A DNA stretch of 64,000 nucleotides from Loigolactobacillus bifermentans DSM 20003 (GTDB lineage Bacteria > Bacillota > Bacilli > Lactobacillales > Lactobacillaceae), in contig NZ_AZDA01000121.1 of the NCBI RefSeq assembly GCF_001434575.1, forward strand, positions 30,117 to 94,116. Direction: 5' to 3'. Made by a program: the position numbers and the translations under genes. Every line of letters starts with the position of its first letter. The first letter of the stretch is position 1. The notes beneath the pieces were generated by a model. The model saw only the letters and a list, made by a program, of their open reading frames with translations, had not been told where the DNA came from and ran no database searches. Below are positions 36,592 through 46,366 of the stretch, piece after piece.

Positions 36592-37419
36592 CTAATTGCT
36601 CCCTTCATTAAAGCCTGGCACTTTGCCAAACCATTTATTCAGCAGCTTCTGATACTCGCCGGACTTCTTCATATCTTTAACGGCTTTGTTTACCGCATTG
36701 GTCATGTTATCCTGGCCTTTGTTAACAGCGATCCCGTAAGGTTCTTTGGTAAAGGTGCCCCCAACCACACGATATTGTGGGTTTTCCAAAGACATCCCAT
36801 AAAGGATCCCGTTATCAGTCGTCAACGCCTGGCCTTGACCAGATTGTAAGGCGGTAAAGGCCTGGGCATAATCAGATAATTCCAAAACAGACGCTTTTGG
36901 TGCTGCTTTACGGACGTTTAACGCAGACGTTGAGCCTTGGACAGCTAACACCTTTGCGCCCTTATAATTCAAATCATAAATGCTCTTAATTTTACTGTTC
37001 TTATTGACTAAGATCGCCTGACCGGCATTAAAGTAAGGTTTTGAAAAATCAACCTGCTTGGCCCGTTCTGGCGAGATCGTCATTGTGGCAATAATGGCAT
37101 CAATGTTCCCATTTCTTAATAATGGGATCCGGGTATTACTGGTAATTTGGACAAATTTTGCTTTGCCATCTTTACCTAAAATATGCTTGGTAATGTGTTT
37201 TGCCATATCAACATCGAAACCTTGAATAACACCGGTCTTAACGTTCATTAACCCAAACAATCGCGTATCCGCTTTGACACCCCAAGTTATCGTATTTGAT
37301 TGTCGATCATCTTTCAGCACGTCTTGCTTGGCAAGACTTTGACGGCCACAACCACTCATTAATAAAACGAGACTTAATAAGAAGGCGATGGGTAATAATC
37401 GACGGACAAACTTACGCAT
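36592..37419 (-). CDS. Amino-acid-binding lipoprotein of an ABC importer
   Basis: The product is 275 residues from the ATG at 37419; GGAGGTGAGG just upstream makes the ATG at 37434 unlikely. Lipobox MSGC lipidates the Cys near residue 24. The family-3 solute-binding domain follows, with GFDVDMAKHI, RIPLLRNGNIDAIIATMTI, ERAKQVDFSKPY and VQGSTSALNVR, as in glutamine/glutamate/aspartate receptors. It delivers ligand to the two permeases downstream. Confidence 0.9.
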   Translation of the reverse strand: MRKFVRRLLPIAFLLSLVLLMSGCGRQSLAKQDVLKDDRQSNTITWGVKADTRLFGLMNVKTGVIQGFDVDMAKHITKHILGKDGKAKFVQITSNTRIPLLRNGNIDAIIATMTISPERAKQVDFSKPYFNAGQAILVNKNSKIKSIYDLNYKGAKVLAVQGSTSALNVRKAAPKASVLELSDYAQAFTALQSGQGQALTTDNGILYGMSLENPQYRVVGGTFTKEPYGIAVNKGQDNMTNAVNKAVKDMKKSGEYQKLLNKWFGKVPGFNEGSN

Positions 37420-37433
37420 TGTCCTCACCTCCA

Positions 37434-38168
37434 TTAATGATTAATAATTTTGCTCAGGAATTGACGTGCCCGTTCTTCTTTTGGATGTTCAAAGAAGGAC
37501 TTGGTATCAGAATCTTCTAAGACTTCACCATCAGCCATGAAGATCAACCGGTTCGCCACTTCGCGGGCAAAGCCCATTTCATGGGTGACGACCACCATGG
37601 TCATTCCGTCTTCAGCGACTTTCTTCATAACGTCTAAGACATCACCGATCATTTCGGGATCTAACGCTGAAGTTGGTTCATCAAATAATAAGGCTTGTGG
37701 TTTCATGGCCAAGCTACGAGCAATGGCCACCCGTTGCTTTTGACCACCGGATAACATCCGTGGGTAAGATTGCGCCTTATCAGCTAAGCCGACTTGTTCA
37801 AGCAGCGCCATTGCTTCTTTTTGGCTTTGGGCTTTGCTTTGTTTCAAAACCAGTTGTGGGCCTAAAGTAATATTTTCTAACACGGTTTTGTTGGCGTATA
37901 AATTAAAGTGCTGGAACACCATGCCAACATCCCGCCGAATTTTATTCATATCGGTTTTTTTATCGGCTAAGTCACGGTTATTGACAATCAACTGCCCCGA
38001 AGAAATTGTATTTAACCCATTAATAGAGCGTAAAACCGTACTCTTACCTGAACCAGATGGTCCAATGATGACAACGACCTCGCCTTTATCAATTGTCAAA
38101 TTAATGTTTTTAAGCGCATGGAAGTCGCCATAATATTTTTCCACATCATGGAATTCAATCATTGACAT
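37434..38168 (-). CDS. glnQ: Amino-acid ABC transporter ATP-binding protein
   Basis: The 244-residue GlnQ-type ATPase has Walker A GPSGSGKST (about 35-43), the Q-loop, signature LSGGQKQRVAIARSLA (about 137-152), Walker B ALLFDEPTSALDPE, and a switch His (VVTHEM). It is the first gene of the operon and is preceded by a structured leader at 38185-38261. Confidence 0.93.
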   Translation of the reverse strand: MSMIEFHDVEKYYGDFHALKNINLTIDKGEVVVIIGPSGSGKSTVLRSINGLNTISSGQLIVNNRDLADKKTDMNKIRRDVGMVFQHFNLYANKTVLENITLGPQLVLKQSKAQSQKEAMALLEQVGLADKAQSYPRMLSGGQKQRVAIARSLAMKPQALLFDEPTSALDPEMIGDVLDVMKKVAEDGMTMVVVTHEMGFAREVANRLIFMADGEVLEDSDTKSFFEHPKEERARQFLSKIINH

Positions 38169-38184
38169 AAACGTTTCCCTCCAA

Positions 38185-38261
38185 AATAAAAGCTCGAAGT
38201 CGCAGTTAAAAACCTGTTAAAGGCAACGTCCGCCTTTAGAAGAACCGCTGACGCTTCGAGT
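38185..38261 (-). promoter_or_regulatory. Attenuator-like leader of the amino-acid ABC operon
   Basis: Arms CTCGAAG and CTTCGAG (plus CAG/CTG) enclose a second perfect hairpin AAAGGC/GCCTTT. The outer stem is followed by TTTTATTTT, just before the ATPase ribosome binding site. A transcript from the promoter at 38306-38334 would pass it. No T-box or known riboswitch consensus is recognised. Confidence 0.5.
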
Positions 38262-38305
38262 TTTTCAAAATGAGATGATGATCAGTGACCATCAAGATAG
38301 TTCTA

Positions 38306-38334
38306 ATTTTAATTTATTTTTAATGTAAACGCAA
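38306..38334 (-). promoter_or_regulatory. Promoter of the amino-acid ABC operon
   Basis: TTGCGT (38334-38329), 17-nt spacer, TAAAAT (38311-38306). It gives a leader of about 130 nt. Confidence 0.5.
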
Positions 38335-38463
38335 CTGGTAATGGACCGTTAAAGCGCTGTCCCACTGTCTTTTCAGGTCATTTATGAGAACATTCTAATT
38401 TAAGAATTTGATAATACCGCGCTTTACCGGCTGTCTCTAAATTTATAAACTTTTTTTACAAAT

Positions 38464-38506
38464 AAAAAAAATAACCCACCGCCAACACCATTTGACGGTA
38501 GATTAT
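38464..38506 (-). terminator. Terminator of the D-hydroxyacid dehydrogenase gene
   Basis: TAATCTACCG/CGGTGGGTTA hairpin followed by eight T. Confidence 0.75.
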
Positions 38507-38513
38507 CTCACAT

Positions 38514-39506
38514 CTAAGCCTGAACCGGGTGATCTGCTTTGCCGGTGGTGATGATATGGAAGGCATCATCAAGGCTAATATCAACCATATTTTGCACAGA
38601 AACGGTGGTGTAAAATGCGATATGTGGCGTATAAATTGCATTTGGTAAGGCAATCAATGCTTTAATTTCAGGACTTTCAATGGTTTGATCCCGCAAATCA
38701 AAGTTGTTAATGACTTCTTCGCCTTCAACTGCATCAATCGCTGCACCAGCGATCTCATGTTGTTTTAAAGCAGTGATCAAAGCTGGCGTGTCCACCACTG
38801 GTCCGCGAGAAGCGTTGATCAAGTAAGCACTATTTTTCATCAATTTAAAATCAGCTGCGGCTAATAAGTGCGTTGAGCTAGGGTTTAAATCAGGATGTAG
38901 ATCAATGACATCGGATTCTTTTAAAATGGTTGCTTTATCGACATAAGTGACAATGTCTTTCAGGTCCGCACGTGGTACAGGATCGTTAGCCAACACGGTA
39001 GCCCCTAATGCTTTGTAGAGCTTAGCGGCAGTGCTTCCAATTCGGCCAGCCCCAATGATCCCGATGGTGAGATCGTGAATTTCACGCCCCACTAAACCTC
39101 CCCAACGGAAGTCTTGTTGTTGGGCGCGTTCATCTGCAATTTCTAAATTGCGGATCAACCGCATGAGTTGTGCCAACGAATATTCGGCCACTGACCGTGG
39201 TGAGTAGGCTGGTACATTGGTGACGATCAAATCATTGGCAGCTGCTGCCTTTAAATCAACTACGTCATAACCGGCACTGCGTAACCCTAATTGTTTGATG
39301 CCAAACTGATGTAGCTTTGCGTAAACCTGGTCGCTATCGATGACGCCATGCTGGACAATGACCACCCCATCATAGCCTTGCGCGAGATCTACAGTTGCTA
39401 AACTCATGACTTCCTGATTCATATCAACGGTAACCTCATGGCGTTCAGCCCACGCCTTAATGGCCGCTTCTTCATCAGGACGGACACTGTACATTAAAAT
39501 TTTCAT
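38514..39506 (-). CDS. D-2-hydroxyacid dehydrogenase, probable D-lactate dehydrogenase
   Basis: The 330-residue NAD-dependent enzyme is of the LdhD type. GIIGAGRIGS (about 150-159) is the dinucleotide loop and LANDP the following Asp. Catalytic Arg is in NASRGPVVDT (about 235), Glu near VEGEEV (about 264) and His in YTPHIAFYT (about 296). It reduces pyruvate to D-lactate or related 2-oxoacids. Hydroxyisocaproate-type substrates cannot be excluded. Monocistronic. Confidence 0.88.
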   Translation of the reverse strand: MKILMYSVRPDEEAAIKAWAERHEVTVDMNQEVMSLATVDLAQGYDGVVIVQHGVIDSDQVYAKLHQFGIKQLGLRSAGYDVVDLKAAAANDLIVTNVPAYSPRSVAEYSLAQLMRLIRNLEIADERAQQQDFRWGGLVGREIHDLTIGIIGAGRIGSTAAKLYKALGATVLANDPVPRADLKDIVTYVDKATILKESDVIDLHPDLNPSSTHLLAAADFKLMKNSAYLINASRGPVVDTPALITALKQHEIAGAAIDAVEGEEVINNFDLRDQTIESPEIKALIALPNAIYTPHIAFYTTVSVQNMVDISLDDAFHIITTGKADHPVQA

Positions 39507-39584
39507 TTTTCTACCTCTTCCTATTCAGACTTCTCTTCTATTTTACCGCTAAATGGCTTGCTTGGTGGATTTATTTAAAGCTTA

Positions 39585-39614
39585 TAAAAACGCTATCATG
39601 AAATATGCTATACT
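39585..39614 (+). promoter_or_regulatory. glpK promoter with a cre-like site over the -35
   Basis: TAAAAACGCTATCA (39585-39598) matches the catabolite-responsive element TGWNANCGNTNWCA except at position 2. It covers the -35 region of an extended -10 TGCTATACT (39606-39614). CcpA repression of glpK is the expected consequence. The leader from about 39620 to 39742 is about 120 nt with no recognised element. Confidence 0.55.
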
Positions 39615-39709
39615 ACTTAAAGTAAAATATCTGAGCGGATCAAATCAAGGGTGTTGCACACCTTTCAAAACTTTGTGGCGGATTCTGGTCATTAAAGAAC
39701 CCCCCATAA

Positions 39710-41245
<1,536 letters not shown>

Positions 41246-41250
41246 TCAGA

Positions 41251-41292
41251 TTGCGATTTTAAACACGCTTTGTTAGAATAGAACGTACGTTC
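41251..41292 (+). promoter_or_regulatory. Nuclease promoter with LexA-like box
   Basis: TTGCGA (41251-41256), 17-nt spacer and TAGAAT (41274-41279) are followed at once by the perfect palindrome GAACGTACGTTC (41281-41292). That palindrome fits the Gram-positive LexA/DinR core GAAC-N4-GTTC and would cover the transcription start. Confidence 0.55.
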
Positions 41293-41321
41293 AATATTTT
41301 TTGTAAAGTAGGTTCATTATT

Positions 41322-42128
41322 GTGAAACGTCGTTTTAAATCGAAACTGGGTGCAGTGGCGCTGGTGCTGTTAGTTGGTTTCTTCGGACTCCAGCCGCAAC
41401 AAACCGATCAACTAACGCAGAAGCTCCAGCAGTTACTGCCCTTTGCCCAAGCGCCAAAAATCACTAACCAGCAAACTCAGGCCAGCGATGCCGTAGCCTT
41501 AGCCAATCTCAATTATCAATCCGGCCAGCCACCGGTGGTGCAAGTAAATCATAATCGGGCACAATTAGACCCGAAAAGTTGGCAGACTAATCAAGTCCGT
41601 TACGCCAACCTAGATAAGTTTAATCGGACGAGTCAACCCAATACGGCCTATTTAGAAGCCCGCAATGTGGCAAATGATTCGCTACGAGCCAGACAAACCG
41701 TAGAACCCACTGGCTGGCACCAAAAATTTGATGGTCGCACGGCCATTATTAACCGTGGTCATTTAGTCGCCTATTCATTGTCCAAAGGGATCAGTTTAAG
41801 TGGTACTTATGACCCTAACCAACAAAGTGGTGATCAGAACAACTTGAAAAACTTTTTCACTCAAACGGCTTTTAGCAATCAGCGCCTGCAAACCAAGTAC
41901 GAAACGCAAGTTCGTCAGGCATTACGCGCTAACAAAAAAGTCATTTACCAAGCACAGGCCATTTTCCGCGATAACGAATTAATGCCACGTGGAGTCCATT
42001 TACAAGCCATCAGCACTGATCAAACACTGGACTTCAACGTTTATATTTTCAACGTGCAACCTAGATTTACCTTTGACTACGCCACTGGCCGCAGTCAAAC
42101 TAGCGCCATGCGAGTGCCAGAATCCTAG
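41322..42128 (+). CDS. Membrane-anchored or secreted DNA/RNA non-specific endonuclease
   Basis: The 268-residue product has an N-terminal hydrophobic segment (9-22) and a beta-beta-alpha-metal nuclease domain. The active site reads INRGHLVAYSLS (about 143-154), against DRGH in many relatives, with the general-base His kept. The metal Asn is in DQNNLKNFFTQTAFSNQ (about 170). Streptococcal EndA is of this type. Start is GTG after AAAGTAGGTT. A LexA-like box overlaps its promoter, suggesting DNA-damage control. Its own terminator follows. Confidence 0.85.
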   Translation: MKRRFKSKLGAVALVLLVGFFGLQPQQTDQLTQKLQQLLPFAQAPKITNQQTQASDAVALANLNYQSGQPPVVQVNHNRAQLDPKSWQTNQVRYANLDKFNRTSQPNTAYLEARNVANDSLRARQTVEPTGWHQKFDGRTAIINRGHLVAYSLSKGISLSGTYDPNQQSGDQNNLKNFFTQTAFSNQRLQTKYETQVRQALRANKKVIYQAQAIFRDNELMPRGVHLQAISTDQTLDFNVYIFNVQPRFTFDYATGRSQTSAMRVPES

Positions 42129-42130
42129 CA

Positions 42131-42165
42131 AAGCACCACTTCCGTTGCGGGAAGTGGTGCTTTTT
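42131..42165 (+). terminator. Terminator of the endonuclease gene
   Basis: AAGCACCACTTCC/GGGAAGTGGTGCTT with a 5-nt loop, followed by T. Confidence 0.85.
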
Positions 42166-42377
42166 AAGTTGCTTAAGTTTCCTTAAAGACCCAAAGTTTT
42201 TCTAAAATAATCACTTATTTTTTAGTATGTGGTACATTACAAAACCAGTCATCGCATGGGTTACCGTTGAAAAATGACAAATTTTCAGTTTTCATTCATT
42301 TTACTGAACTAGCTAGCGTAGTCGTGATCCAATAAGATAAAGCTACTTAAAAAAGTATTGAAAGGACTGGATTTGTT

Positions 42378-43046
42378 TTGACAATCACTACAAAGCGTCA
42401 CCTTGGTCTTGGTTTGCTGGCAGCATTTGCCATTTTAGCGATGAGCGTTGTATTAAAGGCCGACTGGGTCACCAGTTTGGACAGCGCCACTCGCCAAGTC
42501 GCCAGCCAAACGATTAGCCCGCTGAACACCACGCTTTTAACAGGCGTGGCTTTTCTCGGCAGTCCTGCAACAGCCATCGGTTTGACGTTAGTGCTTTGTG
42601 GCTATCTTTGGTACCGTAAGGCCTATGTGACCAGCATTTGGATCGCTGGTATTCAATTTTCAGGCGCTGCGATTGCAGAAATCATCAAACAACTAGTTGC
42701 CCGGCCGCGACCAACGCAACAATTAATCGCAGACACTGGCTTTAGCTTTCCCAGCGGTCACACCTTTTGTACCGCTATTTTAATTTTTAGCCTACTCATG
42801 CTGTGTTGGCCTTACCTGCAAAATCAAGAAAGTCAATTGGTTGCCGTTTTACTTGGCCTTGCTTGGCTTGCTTTTGTTGCCAGTTCACGAGTTTATTTTA
42901 GAGACCATTATGTCACCGATGTTTTCGCCAGCGTTTTGTTGGCAAGTGGCTATTGGTTGGTTCTAAACGCCTATCGCGCCACACTACAACTCTGGATCAA
43001 GCGAATGCTTCCGAAAAAATATCAGCTTGAAGTAAATCCGAAATAA
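42378..43046 (+). CDS. PAP2-family membrane phosphatase
   Basis: The 222-residue protein has about six helices and all three PAP2 motifs: KQLVARPRP (about 96), PSGH (about 122) and SRVYFRDHYVTDV (about 169). Family members dephosphorylate undecaprenyl pyrophosphate or phosphatidic/phosphatidylglycerol phosphates at the membrane. Start is TTG after AAAGGA. It precedes the TVP38-type gene by 66 nt; joint transcription is likely. Confidence 0.88.
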   Translation: MTITTKRHLGLGLLAAFAILAMSVVLKADWVTSLDSATRQVASQTISPLNTTLLTGVAFLGSPATAIGLTLVLCGYLWYRKAYVTSIWIAGIQFSGAAIAEIIKQLVARPRPTQQLIADTGFSFPSGHTFCTAILIFSLLMLCWPYLQNQESQLVAVLLGLAWLAFVASSRVYFRDHYVTDVFASVLLASGYWLVLNAYRATLQLWIKRMLPKKYQLEVNPK

Positions 43047-43112
43047 TCGTTGATTAAACGTAATGGCTACTTTAAAGTGGTTTTTCAATAACCGTTAAAG
43101 GAGGTACAAAAT

Positions 43113-43700
43113 ATGGTGGTTTCAACGAAGAAACATCAATGGCTGCAGCTTATCGCACTACTGACCGTTATTGGTGCTGGCATTTTAAGCTATCATTTAG
43201 GCTTGCTTTCTTCAGTGGCCCAATTGCAGGCCTTCATTCGGCAAGCTGGTCTTTTAGGGCCCATGCTGTTTATTTTGTTGCAAGTGGTTCAAGTGATTTT
43301 TCCCATTATTCCCGGCGGGTTAACTACGATTGCTGCGGTAACGATTTTTGGTGCTAAATTAGGTTTCCTTTACAATTATGTCGGCATTAGCTTAGGCTCC
43401 GTTGCCGCTTTTCTATTGGTTCGACATTTTGGGCCTCGCTTTCTTCGCGGTTTTGTCCCTGAAAAAACCTTTAACAAATACCAGCACTACTTAAACGGCG
43501 GCAAGAAATTTGACCGCTTCTTCGCCCTAGCGATTTTACTACCAGTGGCGCCAGATGATATTTTATGTATGCTTGCCGGCCTTACCAAAATGTCGTTAAA
43601 AAAATTCAGCGCGATTATTATTTTATGCAAACCTTGGACCATTCTTGCTTATAGTCTAGGCATGAGCACTTTACTTCAAGTGACGCTACAACATCTTTAA
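43113..43700 (+). CDS. TVP38/TMEM64 family (SNARE-associated/DedA-like) membrane protein
   Basis: The 195-residue polytopic protein keeps the family core: PGGLTTIAAVTIFGAKLGF (about 68-86), GSVAAFLLVRHFG (about 94) and the conserved LPVAPDDILCMLAGLTKM loop (about 144). DedA/TVP38 relatives handle lipid flipping, including undecaprenyl-phosphate recycling. Pairing with a PAP2 phosphatase makes a lipid-carrier role attractive, as inference. AAAGGAGG precedes the start. Confidence 0.85.
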   Translation: MVVSTKKHQWLQLIALLTVIGAGILSYHLGLLSSVAQLQAFIRQAGLLGPMLFILLQVVQVIFPIIPGGLTTIAAVTIFGAKLGFLYNYVGISLGSVAAFLLVRHFGPRFLRGFVPEKTFNKYQHYLNGGKKFDRFFALAILLPVAPDDILCMLAGLTKMSLKKFSAIIILCKPWTILAYSLGMSTLLQVTLQHL

Positions 43701-43703
43701 TTC

Positions 43704-43751
43704 AAAAAGGCCGTTGTATTTCGCACAAACGAAACACAACGGCCTTTTTTT
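43704..43751. terminator. Bidirectional terminator
   Basis: AAAAAGGCCGTTGT/ACAACGGCCTTTTT arms with an inner TTTCG/CGAAA pair, serving the TVP38 gene and the convergent MocR gene. Confidence 0.85.
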
Positions 43752-43754
43752 AGG

Positions 43755-45170
43755 TTACAGCAATAAATCTTGGGCAACTAACACCTGCTTCAAATGCGTT
43801 AATGCTTTAACTAACGCCTGTGCATTAGGCATTGATGCCAATGAGATCCGCAAAAAAGGCTGCGGCGTATTTGGGCCTACTAAAAACCGATCTGAATGAA
43901 AAACATGAATGCCTGCAGCTTGGCATCGTGCTTCAACTTCCTGACCTGTCAAAGTAGTCTGAATCGGCAACCTTCGAAAAAAAGCCTGCTGACGATCATG
44001 ACTTGGCGTTTGGGACGGAAAAATCGTTTCAAAAATTTGATTTGCTCGTGTCGCGCGCTGATACTTAGCTTGCATGATTCGTTCTGCCACACCAGTTTGA
44101 AAAGCTGTAGTAATAATTTCAACATCTAGCGCCGATGTTTTCACATTAACATTAAACATGGCTTGCCGTAAGGCCGGCTGATCCGCCAGCGTACTCACAA
44201 GATAACACACACGTAAACCAGAAACGATTGGTTTCGACAAACTACAAATATACACACTTTGTTTCGGTAATAAGGTGCTTAACCGTGGCAATGCTGGTTG
44301 ACGAAAACGATTTAAAAAGCTTAAATAATCATCTTCAATTAAGCGTAACTGATGGCGCTTGATCACTTCGGCCAACGCCTGACGCCGATGTAACGTTAAG
44401 GTAACCGTGGTGGGATTGCTTAAATCTGGCATGAGATAAATGCCTTTGATTCGCTGCTCACGACACAGCTTGTCTAAAACAGCAGGCTGCATCCCGCCGG
44501 CATCACCACGAACTGCCACTAATTTAATCCCTCGCATGCGTGCTAATTCAATAAAGTTCGCAAAAGTAAATTGATCCACCGCAATTTTATCGCCTGGTCT
44601 GAACAAAGCTAATAAAACAATCGTCAGTGCATTCAAGCCCCCTGATGCGATAAAAAGCTGTTGCGTGGGGACAGTGATGCCAATTTGCTTCAAGTATGCC
44701 TGGGCAACCACCTTTTGATGCAAGGAACCCGTTGGCGCATCGTAATTCAATAATCGAGTGGCCGTTTGCCGGCTCACCACTTGCTTCATCACCGGCTGTA
44801 GCCGTTGATTTTCCGATTCAAATGACGCGTTAAAACCTAATTCTGCCTCAATTTGACTATTGTGGCGTGAAATCGTCACGGTTTGCTGGGCTGTTTGCGC
44901 CACAAACGTTCCTTGACCAATCACCGCGTAGGTCAGCCCTTGCTGTTGACTTAGCCGATAGGCCCGGGTAACCGTGGTAAAGTTGATCCCTAAAAAATTG
45001 GCCAACTCCCGTTGCGGCGGTAATTGGGTGCCGGGTAATAATTCACCACTGGCAATCGCTTGCGACAATTGCTGGACTAAACTTTGGTAAATCGGGCGTT
45101 TTAAAGCAGACCAATCCGGCTTCCAAGTCAACGGATATAAGTTGGTTAAATCAAGTGCCACAACTGTCAC
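43755..45170 (-). CDS. MocR-type GntR/aminotransferase regulator
   Basis: The 471-residue fusion has an N-terminal GntR winged helix (about 25-95; GELLPGTQLPPQRELANFLG positions 42-61) and a fold-type I aminotransferase domain with the PLP-binding Lys in SLSKPIVSGLR (about 311), GLNALT, and the Asp/Tyr pocket residues. MocR regulators use PLP or amino-acid adducts as effectors. It is divergent from azlCD with 131 nt between, so it probably controls that exporter. Confidence 0.88.
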   Translation of the reverse strand: MTVVALDLTNLYPLTWKPDWSALKRPIYQSLVQQLSQAIASGELLPGTQLPPQRELANFLGINFTTVTRAYRLSQQQGLTYAVIGQGTFVAQTAQQTVTISRHNSQIEAELGFNASFESENQRLQPVMKQVVSRQTATRLLNYDAPTGSLHQKVVAQAYLKQIGITVPTQQLFIASGGLNALTIVLLALFRPGDKIAVDQFTFANFIELARMRGIKLVAVRGDAGGMQPAVLDKLCREQRIKGIYLMPDLSNPTTVTLTLHRRQALAEVIKRHQLRLIEDDYLSFLNRFRQPALPRLSTLLPKQSVYICSLSKPIVSGLRVCYLVSTLADQPALRQAMFNVNVKTSALDVEIITTAFQTGVAERIMQAKYQRATRANQIFETIFPSQTPSHDRQQAFFRRLPIQTTLTGQEVEARCQAAGIHVFHSDRFLVGPNTPQPFLRISLASMPNAQALVKALTHLKQVLVAQDLLL

Positions 45171-45217
45171 CGCCTTTCACAGTGATTTTATTGTAATCCA
45201 TACACTTTTCATCTTGA

Positions 45218-45246
45218 TTGTATGCTTTTACGGTTTAAAATACAAT
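45218..45246 (+). promoter_or_regulatory. azlC promoter and likely MocR operator region
   Basis: TTGTAT, 17-nt spacer, TACAAT. Several ATACA/TGTAT repeats (CCATACA, TTGTATG, AATACAAT) surround it between 45190 and 45250, the kind of repeats MocR proteins bind. Confidence 0.5.
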
Positions 45247-45301
45247 TAATGACGGAAGGTTTTAGCAGACCTTCGTAATCTATCAAACGGAGGACGCACC
45301 T

Positions 45302-45985
45302 TTGACCACAACCTTTCAATTTGCTTTTAAAAAATCAGTGCCAATTATGTTTGGTTTTATTTTTCTAGGGATCAGCTACGGCATTAGCATGCACCAAGCT
45401 GGCTTTAATTTTCTTTATCCAACGCTGATGGCCATGACAATTTTTGGCGGCTCAGTCGAATTTTTAATTGCCAACTTGTTAACCAAAGCCTTTGATCCTT
45501 GGAATGTACTGATCCTAACGCTGATTATTAACTCGCGGCATCTATTTTATGGGTTAACCATGTTAGGCAAATATCGCCATACTGGTTGGCGTCAACCATT
45601 ACTGATTTTCGGCATGTGTGATGAGTCATTTTCAATCAATGCCACCACAACGGTTCCTAAAACAGTTGACGCAAAAAACTTCATGTTGTGGGTGACAGCA
45701 TTAAATTACTGTTACTGGGTGTTAGGCGCCATGTTCGGTGGCTTATTCGGCAGTTGGTTAAAACTGGATTTACCTGGATTATCTTTTGTTATGACAGCTT
45801 TATTTATTGTTTTAGCATTAGAACAGACCTTCAAAAAATCAAATCGTGCTAGTGCCGCCTTAGGCTTCGTAGTGCCATTGATCTGGTTACGTTTAGTTGG
45901 TGCCACTTTATTTCTTCCGCTTAGCCTGATCACATTGGTTATCGGCTATGTTGGGACACAACAAGTCAGGCGGTGGCACGCATGA
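45302..45985 (+). CDS. azlC: AzlC family branched-chain amino acid permease subunit
   Basis: The 227-residue LIV-E family protein has the AzlC hallmarks FKKSVPIMFGFIFLGISYGI (9-28), GGSVEFLIANLL (about 50) and the NSRHLFYGL motif (about 77). With AzlD it exports branched-chain or other amino acids. The start is TTG after GGAGGACG. The stop overlaps azlD by ATGA. Confidence 0.92.
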   Translation: MTTTFQFAFKKSVPIMFGFIFLGISYGISMHQAGFNFLYPTLMAMTIFGGSVEFLIANLLTKAFDPWNVLILTLIINSRHLFYGLTMLGKYRHTGWRQPLLIFGMCDESFSINATTTVPKTVDAKNFMLWVTALNYCYWVLGAMFGGLFGSWLKLDLPGLSFVMTALFIVLALEQTFKKSNRASAALGFVVPLIWLRLVGATLFLPLSLITLVIGYVGTQQVRRWHA

Positions 45986-46302
45986 CGTTAACCGAACAAG
46001 TGCTGACCATTGCGATTGCAGCAGGTGCCACTATGCTGACTCGTTTTGGTGCCTTCTTATTCTTTCCCAGCCAAAAGCCGATTCCACCTTTAATTCAAAA
46101 AATTGGCCAATTTCTACCACCTGCCATTCTGAGCATGTTGGTGGTGTACTGCTATAAGGACATCTTGTTTACACTAGACCGTACTTTGGTCAACAATCTT
46201 GTGGCAGGTCTCGTCACCGCCGGTTGCCATCTTTGGCGCCGCAACATGTTCTTGTCGATTTGCGTTGGTACAATTTGTTATAGTCTCTTACTCGTGTTTT
46301 AG
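45982..46302 (+). CDS. azlD: AzlD family branched-chain amino acid transport subunit
   Basis: The 106-residue small subunit has three or four helices and LTRFGAFLFFP near residue 15; PPLIQKIGQFLPPAILSML follows at about 35-53. The ATG at 45982 overlaps the azlC stop (ATGA), with GGCGGTGG as ribosome binding site; a GTG lies three codons earlier. It works as a pair with AzlC. Confidence 0.92.
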   Translation: MTLTEQVLTIAIAAGATMLTRFGAFLFFPSQKPIPPLIQKIGQFLPPAILSMLVVYCYKDILFTLDRTLVNNLVAGLVTAGCHLWRRNMFLSICVGTICYSLLLVF

Positions 46303-46307
46303 CCTAC

Positions 46308-46358
46308 TAAAAAAGTCATGACCGTCGCATTTTAATGAATGGACAACCATGACTTTTT
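46308..46358. terminator. Bidirectional terminator between azlD and the BCCT gene
   Basis: AAAAAGTCATG/CATGACTTTTT arms around a 27-nt centre. Confidence 0.7.
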
Positions 46359-46366
46359 AATTATTT

